From Chryseobacterium gleum (GTDB lineage Bacteria > Bacteroidota > Bacteroidia > Flavobacteriales_F > PHOS-HE28): a DNA stretch of 64,000 bases. The position numbers and the translations under genes are program-made. Every line of letters starts with the position of its first letter. Position 1 is the stretch's first letter. The DNA lies in contig CAMCAZ010000008.1 in NCBI GenBank assembly GCA_945872795.1, positions 1 to 64,000 of the forward strand, given 5' to 3'. The notes beneath the pieces are model-generated. The model ran no database searches. It had not been told where the DNA came from and saw only the letters and a program-made list of their open reading frames with translations. Positions 1 through 10,200 of the stretch are shown here, piece after piece.

Positions 1-1010
1 CTGGAGCAGAGCGTGATGGCACCGTTCGTTCCGGGATCGGGCGGTGTGTTGATGGCGACGGTCACCGTTGCGCTCTCTGAGGGACACGGCGCTACACCGT
101 TGACCGTGTAGGTGTATGCCCCGGCGATCATCGTTGCGGGGTTGAACGAACCGCCTACCACCGCACTGGGTCCGCTCCACGTGCCGCCAGCATCGGGCGT
201 TCCACCGAGCTGCGCGAAGAGCGACACGGCTGCATCGCTGGAGCAGAGCGTGATGGCACCGTTCGTTCCGGGATCGGGCGGTGTGTTGATGGCGACGGTC
301 AGTTGAGCCACATCGTTCGGGCAAGGTGCCACTCCTGGGACGGTGTAGGTGTAGACACCGCTTGTCGCCGTTGCTGGATCAATGCCTCCGCTGATCGCCG
401 TACCGCTGGGGTTGGTCCAAGTGCCGGTCCCATCAGGTGTTCCACCGAGTTGCGTGACCAGCACGATCGGAGCATCCGAAGTACACAACGTCACAGGGTT
501 GTCGTTCCCGGCATCCGCTGGCGTGCTCACCGATATGGAAAGGGTGGCGGTGGCGGGAGGGCATGGTGCCGTACCGGCCACGGAGTAGGTATACACTCCC
601 GGGGCATGGACCGCAGGGTTGAACGTTCCGGCGAAGGCCGCACCTCCCGGAGCCGTCCAGGTACCACCGGCCTGTGGTGATCCACCCAATTGTCCGATGA
701 GCCCGACGGCCCCGCTGTTGCTGCAGAGGCTGAGGCTTGAACTGCTTCCCGCATCAGCGATCGGGGAAACAACGACGGTCACGGTGGAGGTTGCACTGGC
801 TGAACCACAGGCACCTGCCCCGGTGACCGTGTAGGTATAGATGCCGGGTCCGTCCGCACCGGGGACGAAAGTGCCTGAATGGGCGCCACCACTGGGGTTC
901 GTCCACGTTCCTCCAGCGGTCGGTGTGCCCGCCAACTGATTCAACAACGAAGCAGCGGGAGCGTTCGCGCAGATCAGCAGGCTACCATTCGTTCCGGCAT
1001 CCACCGTGTT
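1..1010 (-). repeat. tandem repeats of about 79 residues inside the giant protein gene
   Basis: Successive units share the pattern DxGTNG-x-LCS, a QLGGTPxxGGTW core, and GVYTYTVxGxAPCP. At least four units are visible and the array continues past the edge. The last two units are 237 bp apart and share 64 identical bases (1-64 against 238-301), which indicates recent duplication or gene conversion. Older units further upstream are more diverged. Confidence 0.85.
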
Positions 1011-3176
1011 ATCGATGGTAATGGTCATGCAGTCGGTGCTGGTGCACTCCGGGTGGCCCACCTGATATACGGTGACACAGTACTCGGTCGTCGCACCCAC
1101 GTTGGCGATGGGGTTGGCGATGTTCGGGTTGTTCAACCCCGCCGTTGGTGACCAACTGTACACGAAGTTGCCCCCGGGGCAGTTCGCCACACCGGACCAG
1201 GCCACACCGCTGCCCGGGCCCAGCGGCGAGGCATAGACCACACCACCCGTACCATTGAACAAGGTGAAGGATTGCTCGCCGTTGTAGATCGATCCCGCGG
1301 TGTAGCTCACTGTGATCGGATCACCTGCGCTGACCGGGATGTTCACACTTCCCTGGCCACCGGTCGGTAGGGTCCATGAGCTGGAGACTCCGTTCACCGT
1401 GATCGTCACGCTGGATCCATTGGAACCTATGCCAAACGCGCCGGTCCATCCATCGTCGAATGAATCGAACAGGGTGAGAACGTAGTTGCAGTTGGTGGGA
1501 AAGCCGCCTCCCGTGACACTGGCCCCCAGTTGGACCGGCGTGTTGCAGGTCGATGCATCAGGGCCCGCAGTGACATCCGGTCCCGGAATGATCGTGACCG
1601 TCACGGTCGTATCGTAGGTGCAGCCGAAATTGTCCGTCACGGTATAGAGGTAGTCGTAGTCCCCGACCCCCGGCGGCGTCACACAGATCTGATCGCAATC
1701 GCCACTGGTGCTGCTGATGTTGGGCCCGCTCCAGGAGGTGCTGTCACAACTGTTCCCATAGATCGGGGTGAACTCGATCAATTCATCGTACAGCGATGGG
1801 TCGAAATCGATCTCCCAGTTGCAGATGAAACCATTGTCCGATGCCCATAGGTCGCACACCTGTATGGACCACGTGCCGTTGAGCTGTGAACCGACCAGGC
1901 CAGCAAGTGAATTCAAGCTTTCGTAGGTGCCACTGGGCAGTGTTCCACCCGCGTTGTCAGCCCAGGTGCCGTTCGTTGCCGAGGCGCTCCAACAGTAGTT
2001 CCAGCAGGTCCCTTGGTCATTGGGGGAAAGGTCATCGTCCACCGGTATCCCCAGGAACGTGGCTGCACCGCCTTGTTGGTGAAGGACCACGCTCTGCCCT
2101 GTGGGACTGATGATGCTGATCACCAGGTCACCGATGAATGAATGCTCGATATCCATGCAGATCGTCAGGATCCCATTCGCGTTGGTCAGTGTTTGGCCCG
2201 GTGCGAATTGGGTGAAGGTCAGTTCGGAACTGAAGCAGTCGCCCACATTGTCCGGCAGGAAAACGCCACCGCCGAGGTTCGTTCCGGGCAGTTCGTTCCA
2301 CGTGGTCCCGTTCACCACACCATCCAGGCAAAGGGTCTCGCCGACACAGCCGGTCAATGTTCCGGTGGTGCCCGTGAACGTGGGTTCGGTGCCCACCAAT
2401 ACGGACAGGTCCACCCGGTTGGTGCTCGAACAGCCGTTGTTGTCCACGAGGTAGAGCTGCGCAGTGTATGCCCCGGGTTGCGCGTAAGTGTGTGAGACCA
2501 CGGCCGGCGCATTGTTCTGCACTGCGCCGTCACCGAACTCCCAACGTCTGCTCGCGATGGTGAAGCCCGCTGCCGCGAATGATGCGCTGCTGTTGAACGT
2601 CACACTTTCGCCGGGGCAGATGCGCAACGGGCCGACGGTGCCATGCGTGGCCACTGCGGTGGGCCGCGTGCAGGGCTGATAGCAGGTGATGGCGGCAGCG
2701 AAGACCCCGACACCGATAGTGTTGGACCGGAAGACGATCGTCAAGCAACCCGTAGGATTGCCTGCCGATGCGGACACCACCTGGCCTTGCAGGCCTGTGC
2801 CTGTCCATGAGCCGATGAACGGGGAAGCCGTGGAGTTGCCGTCATAGATCGCCATCAGGTCGATCGGGGCGGCGCCCGCCGTGCTCAGGTTGAAGGTGAT
2901 GAAGTTCAGCGAGATCGCTCCCCCTGGCGCATCCGGGCAGATCGTGTAAGTGTAGTTCTCATTGTTGCCATAGCCACCCGCTCCCTGTCCACCGCTGTCC
3001 AACAGCGCACCCACGCATGTATTGGTGCTTCCATTGAAGATCGGGAACGCCTGTCCACGCGCCGATTGGGTGATGCATGTGAGCACCACGGCAAGCATCC
3101 ATGATGCCGCCATGGCCGCGCGGCACCGCTTCAGGTTACGTTCACGAAGAAGAATGCTCGGGTACGGTCTGACCAT
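1..3176 (-). CDS. giant secreted T9SS-type modular protein, partial (C-terminus off the left edge)
   Basis: An open frame runs on the minus strand from ATG at 3176 to the window edge (about 1058 codons, no stop). A shorter start at 3113 (MAASWML) would also give a good signal peptide ending near ARGQA. Visible modules in order: signal peptide (to about residue 42), a CUB-like N-terminal domain (about 44-165), a PKD domain with WEFGDG, a proprotein-convertase P-like domain (about 260-475), a second PKD-like stretch, a module with the motif DSFDDGWTG (about 555-680), then tandem repeats of about 79 residues to the edge. The same order of modules occurs in the two genes upstream, so it is the third member of a tandem paralogous set. 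By analogy the missing C-terminus should hold a T9SS type B domain. The substrate or binding partner is unknown; adhesin-like surface protein is an inference. Confidence 0.85.
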   Translation of the reverse strand, partial: MVRPYPSILLRERNLKRCRAAMAASWMLAVVLTCITQSARGQAFPIFNGSTNTCVGALLDSGGQGAGGYGNNENYTYTICPDAPGGAISLNFITFNLSTAGAAPIDLMAIYDGNSTASPFIGSWTGTGLQGQVVSASAGNPTGCLTIVFRSNTIGVGVFAAAITCYQPCTRPTAVATHGTVGPLRICPGESVTFNSSASFAAAGFTIASRRWEFGDGAVQNNAPAVVSHTYAQPGAYTAQLYLVDNNGCSSTNRVDLSVLVGTEPTFTGTTGTLTGCVGETLCLDGVVNGTTWNELPGTNLGGGVFLPDNVGDCFSSELTFTQFAPGQTLTNANGILTICMDIEHSFIGDLVISIISPTGQSVVLHQQGGAATFLGIPVDDDLSPNDQGTCWNYCWSASATNGTWADNAGGTLPSGTYESLNSLAGLVGSQLNGTWSIQVCDLWASDNGFICNWEIDFDPSLYDELIEFTPIYGNSCDSTSWSGPNISSTSGDCDQICVTPPGVGDYDYLYTVTDNFGCTYDTTVTVTIIPGPDVTAGPDASTCNTPVQLGASVTGGGFPTNCNYVLTLFDSFDDGWTGAFGIGSNGSSVTITVNGVSSSWTLPTGGQGSVNIPVSAGDPITVSYTAGSIYNGEQSFTLFNGTGGVVYASPLGPGSGVAWSGVANCPGGNFVYSWSPTAGLNNPNIANPIANVGATTEYCVTVYQVGHPECTSTDCMTITIDNTVDAGTNGSLLICANAPAASLLNQLAGTPTAGGTWTNPSGGAHSGTFVPGADGPGIYTYTVTGAGACGSASATSTVTVVVSPIADAGSSSSLSLCSNSGAVGLIGQLGGSPQAGGTWTAPGGAAFAGTFNPAVHAPGVYTYSVAGTAPCPPATATLSISVSTPADAGNDNPVTLCTSDAPIVLVTQLGGTPDGTGTWTNPSGTAISGGIDPATATSGVYTYTVPGVAPCPNDVAQLTVAINTPPDPGTNGAITLCSSDAAVSLFAQLGGTPDAGGTWSGPSAVVGGSFNPATMIAGAYTYTVNGVAPCPSESATVTVAINTPPDPGTNGAITLCS

Positions 3177-3331
3177 TTCCTGACCACCGTGGTATTCGGC
3201 AGTGGAAAAATAGCCGGACGGACGATAGCTGGTTCCGGAAAGAACAGGTTTTGGACGGAACGGGGTTATTGTCCGACCAATTCAGAAGACCCACCATCCA
3301 AGGAACCTTCAGTTAACGCATTCCCAATGCA

Positions 3332-6300
3332 TCAACGCATCAAGTTCACGTGGCCGTAGATGATCCGCTCCTGCTGGGTGATCGCCGAACGCACGCTCAA
3401 GCGATAGTTGTAGATGCCTTGCGGAAGGATGGTGCCACCGAAGCTTCCGTCCCAGGATGCAAAACGGTCGGTGGTGCCGAAGACCTCACCGCCCCAGCGA
3501 TCGAAGATGCGCAGCTCGAATTCATCCGTGGCGATATCGTTGCCGTTCACGTAGAACAGTTCGTTGTGGCCATCGCCGTTCGGTGTGAACGTGTTGGGTA
3601 CGAACACCAGGAAAAGGTCCTCCACGAAGACAATACGGGTGGTGGTATCCGCGCAGCCCAGCTCATTGGTCACCACCAAGGTCACCGGATAATAGCCGCC
3701 GACATCCGTCGGGTAGCTGAAGGTCGGGTTCTGCTCATCGGAGCTGCCCGTTTCGTGGAAGGTCCATTCCCAGCTCACGACGTTCGGTACGGACAGGTCC
3801 TGGAACTCCACCAAGGGCTCCAGGATATTGGGCGGCTGAGGTGACCACGTGAAGTCCGCCACCGGCACCGCGATCACACTGATCATGGAATTGATGACCG
3901 TGTCCGTAGCGCATCCGTTCGGCCAGATCACTTCCACGCCCACATCATATTGTCCAGGGGTTCCGTAGGTGTATGCGAAGGATGTGCTTCCGACGGAGCT
4001 GTAGCCATCGCCGAGGATCCAGGTGATCGATGCGCCACCCGTGGTATCCACGAACGTGAACCGTACGGGCAGGGGAGAGCATCCGATCGTGGTGTCGGCG
4101 CTGTAGGCCATCGGTGGCGTCTGCAGGATGGTGATCGGCACGCAGCGCGTCACGTCAGGGGTTTCGCAGCCATCAGAGAGGGTCACACAAATGGTGGTGT
4201 CGTTGTAAAGCGTCACGGTGGTGAAGGGACTTGCGCCAGGCCCCGTGCCCCAGTCATAGGTCAACGAACCATCGCCACCAGCTCCTCCCAATGCAGCCAA
4301 GGGGATGGGCACTCCTGCGCATTCGGTGACAGGTTCCAAGGCGGGCAGGCTCAATGCGGGGTTCACGAAGACCGTCGTGGAATCCAGCTCCAGGGTGCAG
4401 CCATTGGCATCGGTGGCCAGTACCGTGTAGAGCCGGTTCGTGCTGGGGCTCACCGCATGTGGTCCATTGCCGGACAGTCCCTGATTCCAGGTCAGCGTGA
4501 TGGCTCCGGTACCACCGCTGGCCTGAGCGACCAACTGCGCAGTGCCTGTACGGCAGATCAAGGTGTCGTTCGGCGTGGTGACCCAGACCAATGGTTCGGG
4601 CTCCACGATCGTGGCTGTGATGGTGTCGATGCAGCCATTGCCCAAGGGGCCTTCTGTGATGACCACGGTGTAGGTTCCGACCCCTGTGTTGAACACATCG
4701 CCGTTGGAGGCCTGTACGTTCCGCACATCCTGACCGCTCGCATCCGTCCAGTCATAGTTCCACGGACCGCCCGTTCCGGTGGTCACGATCGTGATGCTTC
4801 CGTCGCTGGCGTTGCACAATGCATCCACTACGGAACTGTCGTTCTGCAGGACGCTGGGTGGCTGCACCATGATCGTATCCGATGTTCCGCACCAAGGCTG
4901 ACCGAAGGTGTGCACCCGGATCACGAACTCCGTGGGCTCCGTGATCTGGGTCAGCGTGGTGGTTCCGTTCGGGTTCACCACACCGGCCGCTGGGGTCCAC
5001 TGATAGACGGGCGGGCCCACACCCGCACCACAGTTCGCCGCGCCCTGCCAGGCCACGCCGCTGGGCGGACCGTTGGGTGATGCGAAGACCACGTTACCGG
5101 AGGGCCCGAACAGGGTGAACGAGTTTTCGTTGTTCCATGTCGTGCCGGCCGTGAACACCAACTGGATCACCTGTCCGGTCTGGACCGTGAAGGTCTGGGT
5201 CACCTCATCGGTCCCCGGTGGTACGGTATACGTGTTCGGCACACCGGCCACGTTCACGGTGATCTGGGCACCGCCGTTCCAGCCATCTCCGAAGCTGTCC
5301 TCCAGCACGAGGGTGTAGGTGCAGGTGGGAGGGGGAGGAGGATTGGCCACGATGGTGGCGAAGAGCGTGGCCGGATCGCTGCAGGCGGCGCCAAGCACCG
5401 CGGTCGCTTCGACAATGGGTGCGGGTGTCACGGTAACGGTGATGGTCGTGTCATAGGAACAGCCGAAATTGTCCGTGACCGTCAAGGTGTAGTCGAAGGC
5501 ACCGGGGTCGTTCATGGTGGCCGTGGCGAAATAGCCGTTGTCGGGGTCCTGCACCACACCCGGACCTGACCAGGAGACCGAATCGGAGGTATTGCCGATG
5601 ACCGGCGTGAACGAGGTCACGTCGGGGTAAAGGCTCGGGTCGAAGTTGATGGACCAGTTGCAGATCACGCCATTGTCAATGAACAACTGATCGATCAACG
5701 TGAAGGTCCATGTACCGTTCAACGGACAGCCCACCAGGTTGCTCAAGGGCTGAACACTGGTGTACGTGCCCGGAGCCAAGGCTGTGCCCTGGGAAACAGG
5801 GATCACGTTGGGGGTGGTTCCGAACTGGGAACATTGCGCCCAGGTGCCGAATGGAGCATTCGGTGCAAAGCAGTAGGTGTAACAGGTGCCCGGCACAGCT
5901 ACGGAACCTGCCGGGTCCGTATCGTTCGCATCCCCCAGGAAAGTGCCTCCGCCACCTTGTTGATGCAGCGCCACGCTCTGTCCGTTCGGGCAGGTCATCA
6001 CCAGCACCATGTCACCCATGAACGAATGTTCCATGTCCACGCAGATGGACTCCAGGTCGTTCACATCGGTCAAGGTCGATCCGATCGGAAAGATGGAATA
6101 GTCCAGGGAACTGGTGAACGGCACACCAACGTTGTCCGGCAAGGGGATGGGTCCGCCAAGGTCGATCACGGGGATCCCCGACCACGTTGTTGGCGTGGTG
6201 ACACCATCGAGTTGAATGGTCGCCCCTTCACATACCGTGAGGTCCTCCATGGTGCCAGCGAAGGACGGAACGGTGCTCACGAAGACCTGGAGGGTGGTCT

Positions 6301-7042
6301 GCTGGGTGTTCACGCAGCCCGCGTCATCGGTGACGGTCAACTGCACCAGGTATTCTCCGGGTTCCGTGTAACTGTGCTCCAACACAGCACCGCTGCCGGT
6401 GCTTCCGTCGGCCAGGTCCCATTCGTAGGATACGATCGTCTGGCCCGCAGAGGCTGTGGACCCGCTGGCGTCAAAGGTCATCGTCTCCCCCGAGCACACC
6501 AGTGCAGGAAGGTCCTCGCCGACCACGATCGCGTCCGGGACGGGAGGATAACAGGGGGTCTGACATTGGATCACTGCCGAGAAGTCTCCTCCTCCCACCT
6601 CGTTGGTGGTGAAGTGCAAGGTGAGACAACCTGTAGGGTTGTCCGGTGAAGCGCTCAGGATCACTCCCTCGAGTTCATTCCCAACGTAGGTGCCGAGCAA
6701 GGGTGCCGACAGGTCATCCCCGTCGAACACTTCCATCTGGTCCACGGATCCTGCTCCGGCCAGGCTGAACTGCGCGATGAGGAAGTTCAAGGTGATCCCC
6801 TGTCCGGGGACGTCGGGGCAGATGGTCAACACGTTGTCCTCGTTGTCACCGTAGGGCGCCAGACCACCACCCGCGTCCAACAACGCACCCGCACAGGTCA
6901 CGATGGAGCCTTGTGTGATGAGGTATTCCTGGGCCTTGAGGGAAGTCCCCAGCGTCAGCAGGACCACTATGGACACGATCCCGGGGATCGCACGGTCAAA
7001 TACCGATCGGAAGGCGTTGCTCAACGTGGCGATCAACATCAC
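3332..7042 (-). CDS. giant T9SS type B substrate with CUB-like, PKD and P-like domains
   Basis: 1236 residues. Residues 1-38 form a signal peptide (hydrophobic run IVSIVVLLTLG, then KAQ). Next come a CUB-like region (40-164), a PKD domain with YEWDLADG (165-255), a P-like domain with CVDMEHSFMGDM and LHQQGGGGTF (256-470), a PKD-like segment ending in VTDNFGCSYDTT, and the DSFGDGWNGG module (about 575-690). Further Ig/PKD-like units follow with CVTLSDGCE-type motifs. The C-terminus (PNTFTPNGDGHNE through LRIFDRWGGEVF) is a gliding-motility-associated, type B T9SS sorting domain. Family knowledge predicts Sec export, then T9SS passage to the surface or medium. The ligand is unknown. The 155 bases between this gene and the next show no terminator with a T-run. 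Confidence 0.9.
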   Translation of the reverse strand: MMLIATLSNAFRSVFDRAIPGIVSIVVLLTLGTSLKAQEYLITQGSIVTCAGALLDAGGGLAPYGDNEDNVLTICPDVPGQGITLNFLIAQFSLAGAGSVDQMEVFDGDDLSAPLLGTYVGNELEGVILSASPDNPTGCLTLHFTTNEVGGGDFSAVIQCQTPCYPPVPDAIVVGEDLPALVCSGETMTFDASGSTASAGQTIVSYEWDLADGSTGSGAVLEHSYTEPGEYLVQLTVTDDAGCVNTQQTTLQVFVSTVPSFAGTMEDLTVCEGATIQLDGVTTPTTWSGIPVIDLGGPIPLPDNVGVPFTSSLDYSIFPIGSTLTDVNDLESICVDMEHSFMGDMVLVMTCPNGQSVALHQQGGGGTFLGDANDTDPAGSVAVPGTCYTYCFAPNAPFGTWAQCSQFGTTPNVIPVSQGTALAPGTYTSVQPLSNLVGCPLNGTWTFTLIDQLFIDNGVICNWSINFDPSLYPDVTSFTPVIGNTSDSVSWSGPGVVQDPDNGYFATATMNDPGAFDYTLTVTDNFGCSYDTTITVTVTPAPIVEATAVLGAACSDPATLFATIVANPPPPPTCTYTLVLEDSFGDGWNGGAQITVNVAGVPNTYTVPPGTDEVTQTFTVQTGQVIQLVFTAGTTWNNENSFTLFGPSGNVVFASPNGPPSGVAWQGAANCGAGVGPPVYQWTPAAGVVNPNGTTTLTQITEPTEFVIRVHTFGQPWCGTSDTIMVQPPSVLQNDSSVVDALCNASDGSITIVTTGTGGPWNYDWTDASGQDVRNVQASNGDVFNTGVGTYTVVITEGPLGNGCIDTITATIVEPEPLVWVTTPNDTLICRTGTAQLVAQASGGTGAITLTWNQGLSGNGPHAVSPSTNRLYTVLATDANGCTLELDSTTVFVNPALSLPALEPVTECAGVPIPLAALGGAGGDGSLTYDWGTGPGASPFTTVTLYNDTTICVTLSDGCETPDVTRCVPITILQTPPMAYSADTTIGCSPLPVRFTFVDTTGGASITWILGDGYSSVGSTSFAYTYGTPGQYDVGVEVIWPNGCATDTVINSMISVIAVPVADFTWSPQPPNILEPLVEFQDLSVPNVVSWEWTFHETGSSDEQNPTFSYPTDVGGYYPVTLVVTNELGCADTTTRIVFVEDLFLVFVPNTFTPNGDGHNELFYVNGNDIATDEFELRIFDRWGGEVFGTTDRFASWDGSFGGTILPQGIYNYRLSVRSAITQQERIIYGHVNLMR

Positions 7043-7155
7043 TGGACTCGTTCAAAAAGGACCCTTGGTCTCTCGTGCAAAACTCGATGCTATTGGAACG
7101 GTGCGGCCATCCAGATGCCGGTAAGGATGGTACTCCCACGCCGGTGGAGGAATGC

Positions 7156-7188
7156 GGAACGCGGCAGGTATCGATCCCGCCGCGTTCC
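7156..7188 (-). terminator. hairpin after the 7213-10890 gene
   Basis: Ten-base perfect stem, GGAACGCGGC (7156-7165) with GCCGCGTTCC (7179-7188), loop 13 nt, 25 bases past the stop of the upstream minus-strand gene. No T-run follows, so termination is less certain than the fold. Confidence 0.5.
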
Positions 7189-7212
7189 ATCGTATGGTCG
7201 TATGTCCCGTCA

Positions 7213-10200
7213 CTACTTGATCAAGGTCACGTGACCAAGCAGTTCCTTGCGGGTCTGTGTTTCCATGGACTCGAAGGTGATCCGATAGGTGTATACGCCC
7301 TGTGGCAAGATCTCTCCTCCGTTCTGGAAACGGCCCTGCCAGTGGGTGTAGGGGTCGGTAGCGGTGTAGACCACCTGCCCCCAACGGTCGAACACCAGCA
7401 TCTCAAAGTCCGTGATGGCATCCATGTTCACGCTCATGCCCCAGGTATCGTTCAGGTCATCCCCATCAGGTGTGAAGGAGTTGGGGATGTAGGGCAGCAG
7501 GACGTCATCAATGATCACCGTATGGCAGATCGTATCCGTGCACTCGTTGAAATTGTAGGCGATCAGGCACACCTCGTAAGTGCCGGGTTCCTTGTTGCTG
7601 AACACGAAGGCCGGGTCCTGGGCCGTGGTGGTCATCAGACCGGCGATGTCCCAGCTGTAGCGGGTGGCATCCGTGCTGGTGTTGATGAAGCGGATGCTCG
7701 GGTTGTTCACGTTGGCCGGAATGGGACCCCAGATGAAGTCCGCCACCACGGGAGGAGGACCGGTCACCGTGATGATGTCAGATCCCAAGCACCCGGCCTG
7801 GTCCTTGATCCAGACCTGATACAGGTCCTCGCAGGCGTCCTCCAGGGTGGAGGATGCAGCCCAGGTGTTTCCATTGTCATAGCTGTACTCAACTGCCTGG
7901 GCATCATATACCAATACCCGGCCGTTGCAGTCGCCGGAACAGACCACCGGTTCGAAGTCCAGCGAATCGATCTCCAACTGGACCGGCTGGCTGATGGTCA
8001 CCGAATTCGAACCGAAGCAGCCGTTATCGTCCGTCACGGTCAGCGCGTAATCGCCAGCGCACAGGTCGATGATGGCATTCGCGCCAGGACCGGAAACGCC
8101 CGTCGACCAATCGTACTGCAGTTGGGTGGCCGTGTTGCCACCGGTCACTGAGGCCTGCACTGTCCCATCGCAATACGTGTAGCAGATCGCATCGGTCGGG
8201 GTGAAGGTGATCAGGAGGGTGTCCGTGAAGGTCATCTGCACACTGTCGATGGTGTTGCAGAAGGCTCCATCGTTCTCGGCCCAGTAGAACCAATGTGTTC
8301 CACCCGATCCGGCGGGCATGGTCACCGTGGTCAACGGAGCGTAGATGTCCCCGAAGACAGCCCCCGCAGGACCGCTCCACTGACCAACGCCGGTGTTGCC
8401 GGGTGTGGCGGTCAGTGGATTCGTCAGGTCGCAGGAGATCAGCGGCTCACCCGCATCGGGCACACCGCAGCAGATCGGGTCGTCCACGGGGATCACGGTG
8501 ATATCCAGTTGCGAAGTGGCCACACACCCGTTCGGGCTCGTCACCGTGTAGGTGTACACCCCACCGGGGTCGGAAAGCGTCACGAACGTGCTGGAGACCA
8601 CCGCGCCCGTTGCATCCGTCCAAACTCCATCATAATCCGGCGTCCCCAACAGGGAGTCCGTCATCAGGAAATCCGGCAGACCTGCACAGAACAGCAGGAT
8701 ATTATCGAGACCGGCATCGATGGACGGGTCAGGACTGACCAACACACTGTCCATCACGGCACACTCCGGGTTTCCGGAAGGATAGGCGCTCAGGTAGTAC
8801 CAGGTAGGCGTAGTCGTGTATACGTTGGTCTCCGGGTCTGTCGGATCATCGAGGCCATCCACCGGGCTCCATTCCCATACCGTGGTGGAGGTGCCTCCCG
8901 TACAGGTCACGATTCCGTTAAAGGCGATGCCGGTGGCTGGGCCGAGGGGCGACTGGTACAGGATAGCACCCAAGTTATTGTACAATGCAAAACTGTGTTC
9001 GTTGTTGAACGCACCCGGATTCCAGGTCAACTGGATGCTTGCCCCTGTGGCCACCGGTATATTGACCAATTGCGGGGACGGTCCCATCATGGTGTAGTTC
9101 GTCGGAACGCCAGCGACCGTGACAGTGAGCGAGGCTCCGTTCCATCCATCGCCCCAGGTGTCCTCCATTTCGATGACATACGTGCAGTCCTCAGGAGGTC
9201 CGTTCGCCACGATCACACCCGCCATGGGCAGCGGATCGCTGCATAGGATGATCGCTGGGCCTGCATCGATCTCCGTCTGCGGAGCAATGGTCACCGTGAT
9301 GGTGGTGTCATACGTACAGCCAAAATTGTCCGTCACGCTCAACGTATAGGCGTAGTCCCCAGCACCTGTAGGCGTCGCAGTGCCATGCAAGGGGTCGTTC
9401 GGGTCCAAGGTCAGGAACGGACCTGTCCAAGCCGCGGAATCGGCGGTCTCGATACCGAGTTCAGGTGTGAACTGGGTGACGTCCGGAATGATGCTCGGGT
9501 CGAAGTTGATGGACCAGGAGCAGATGAACCCATTGTCCGCACCCCACAGATCGGTGCTCTGGTAGGTCCATTCCCCGTTCAAGGGGCAACCGACCAGGTT
9601 GCACAGCGATTGCACAGGCTCATAGGTTCCTGGGTTGAGGGATTGTGCGGGTGGTGTCCCTGCGCTGGTCGTATTGCCCGAACCGGCGTTCGAGTTCGCT
9701 ACCCAAGTGCCATTGGTGGCCGTCTCGCTCCAGCAATAGTTCCAACAGGCTCCGAAGATCGGGTTGGCGTTGCTGTCCCCATCGTTGGGCTCGCCCAGGT
9801 AGGTGCCACCACCACCTTGTTGGTGCAGGATGGTGGTCTGGCCGTTCGGGCAGATGATCTGAAGCACAAGGTCACCCATGAACGTATGCTCCATTTCCAC
9901 GCACACAGAAAGAATGTCATTGCAGTCCGTGATGGTCTGTCCTGGATCGAACTGGGTGAAGGCAAGGCTGGAGGTGAATGGCTGGCCCACATCATCCGGC
10001 AGAAACACGCCCTCTCCGAAATTGGCGTCAGGAAGTCCGGTCCAGGTCACTGGCGTCACGATCCCAGCGAGGTCCACCGTGGCCCCGAGGCAGGTCTCCA
10101 CACTCTCTGCCGTTCCCAGGAAACTGGGCGTTGTGCTGACCAGTACTTGAAGGTCCACCACGTTCGAATTCACACAGTCGTTGTTGTCGACAAGATTCAG

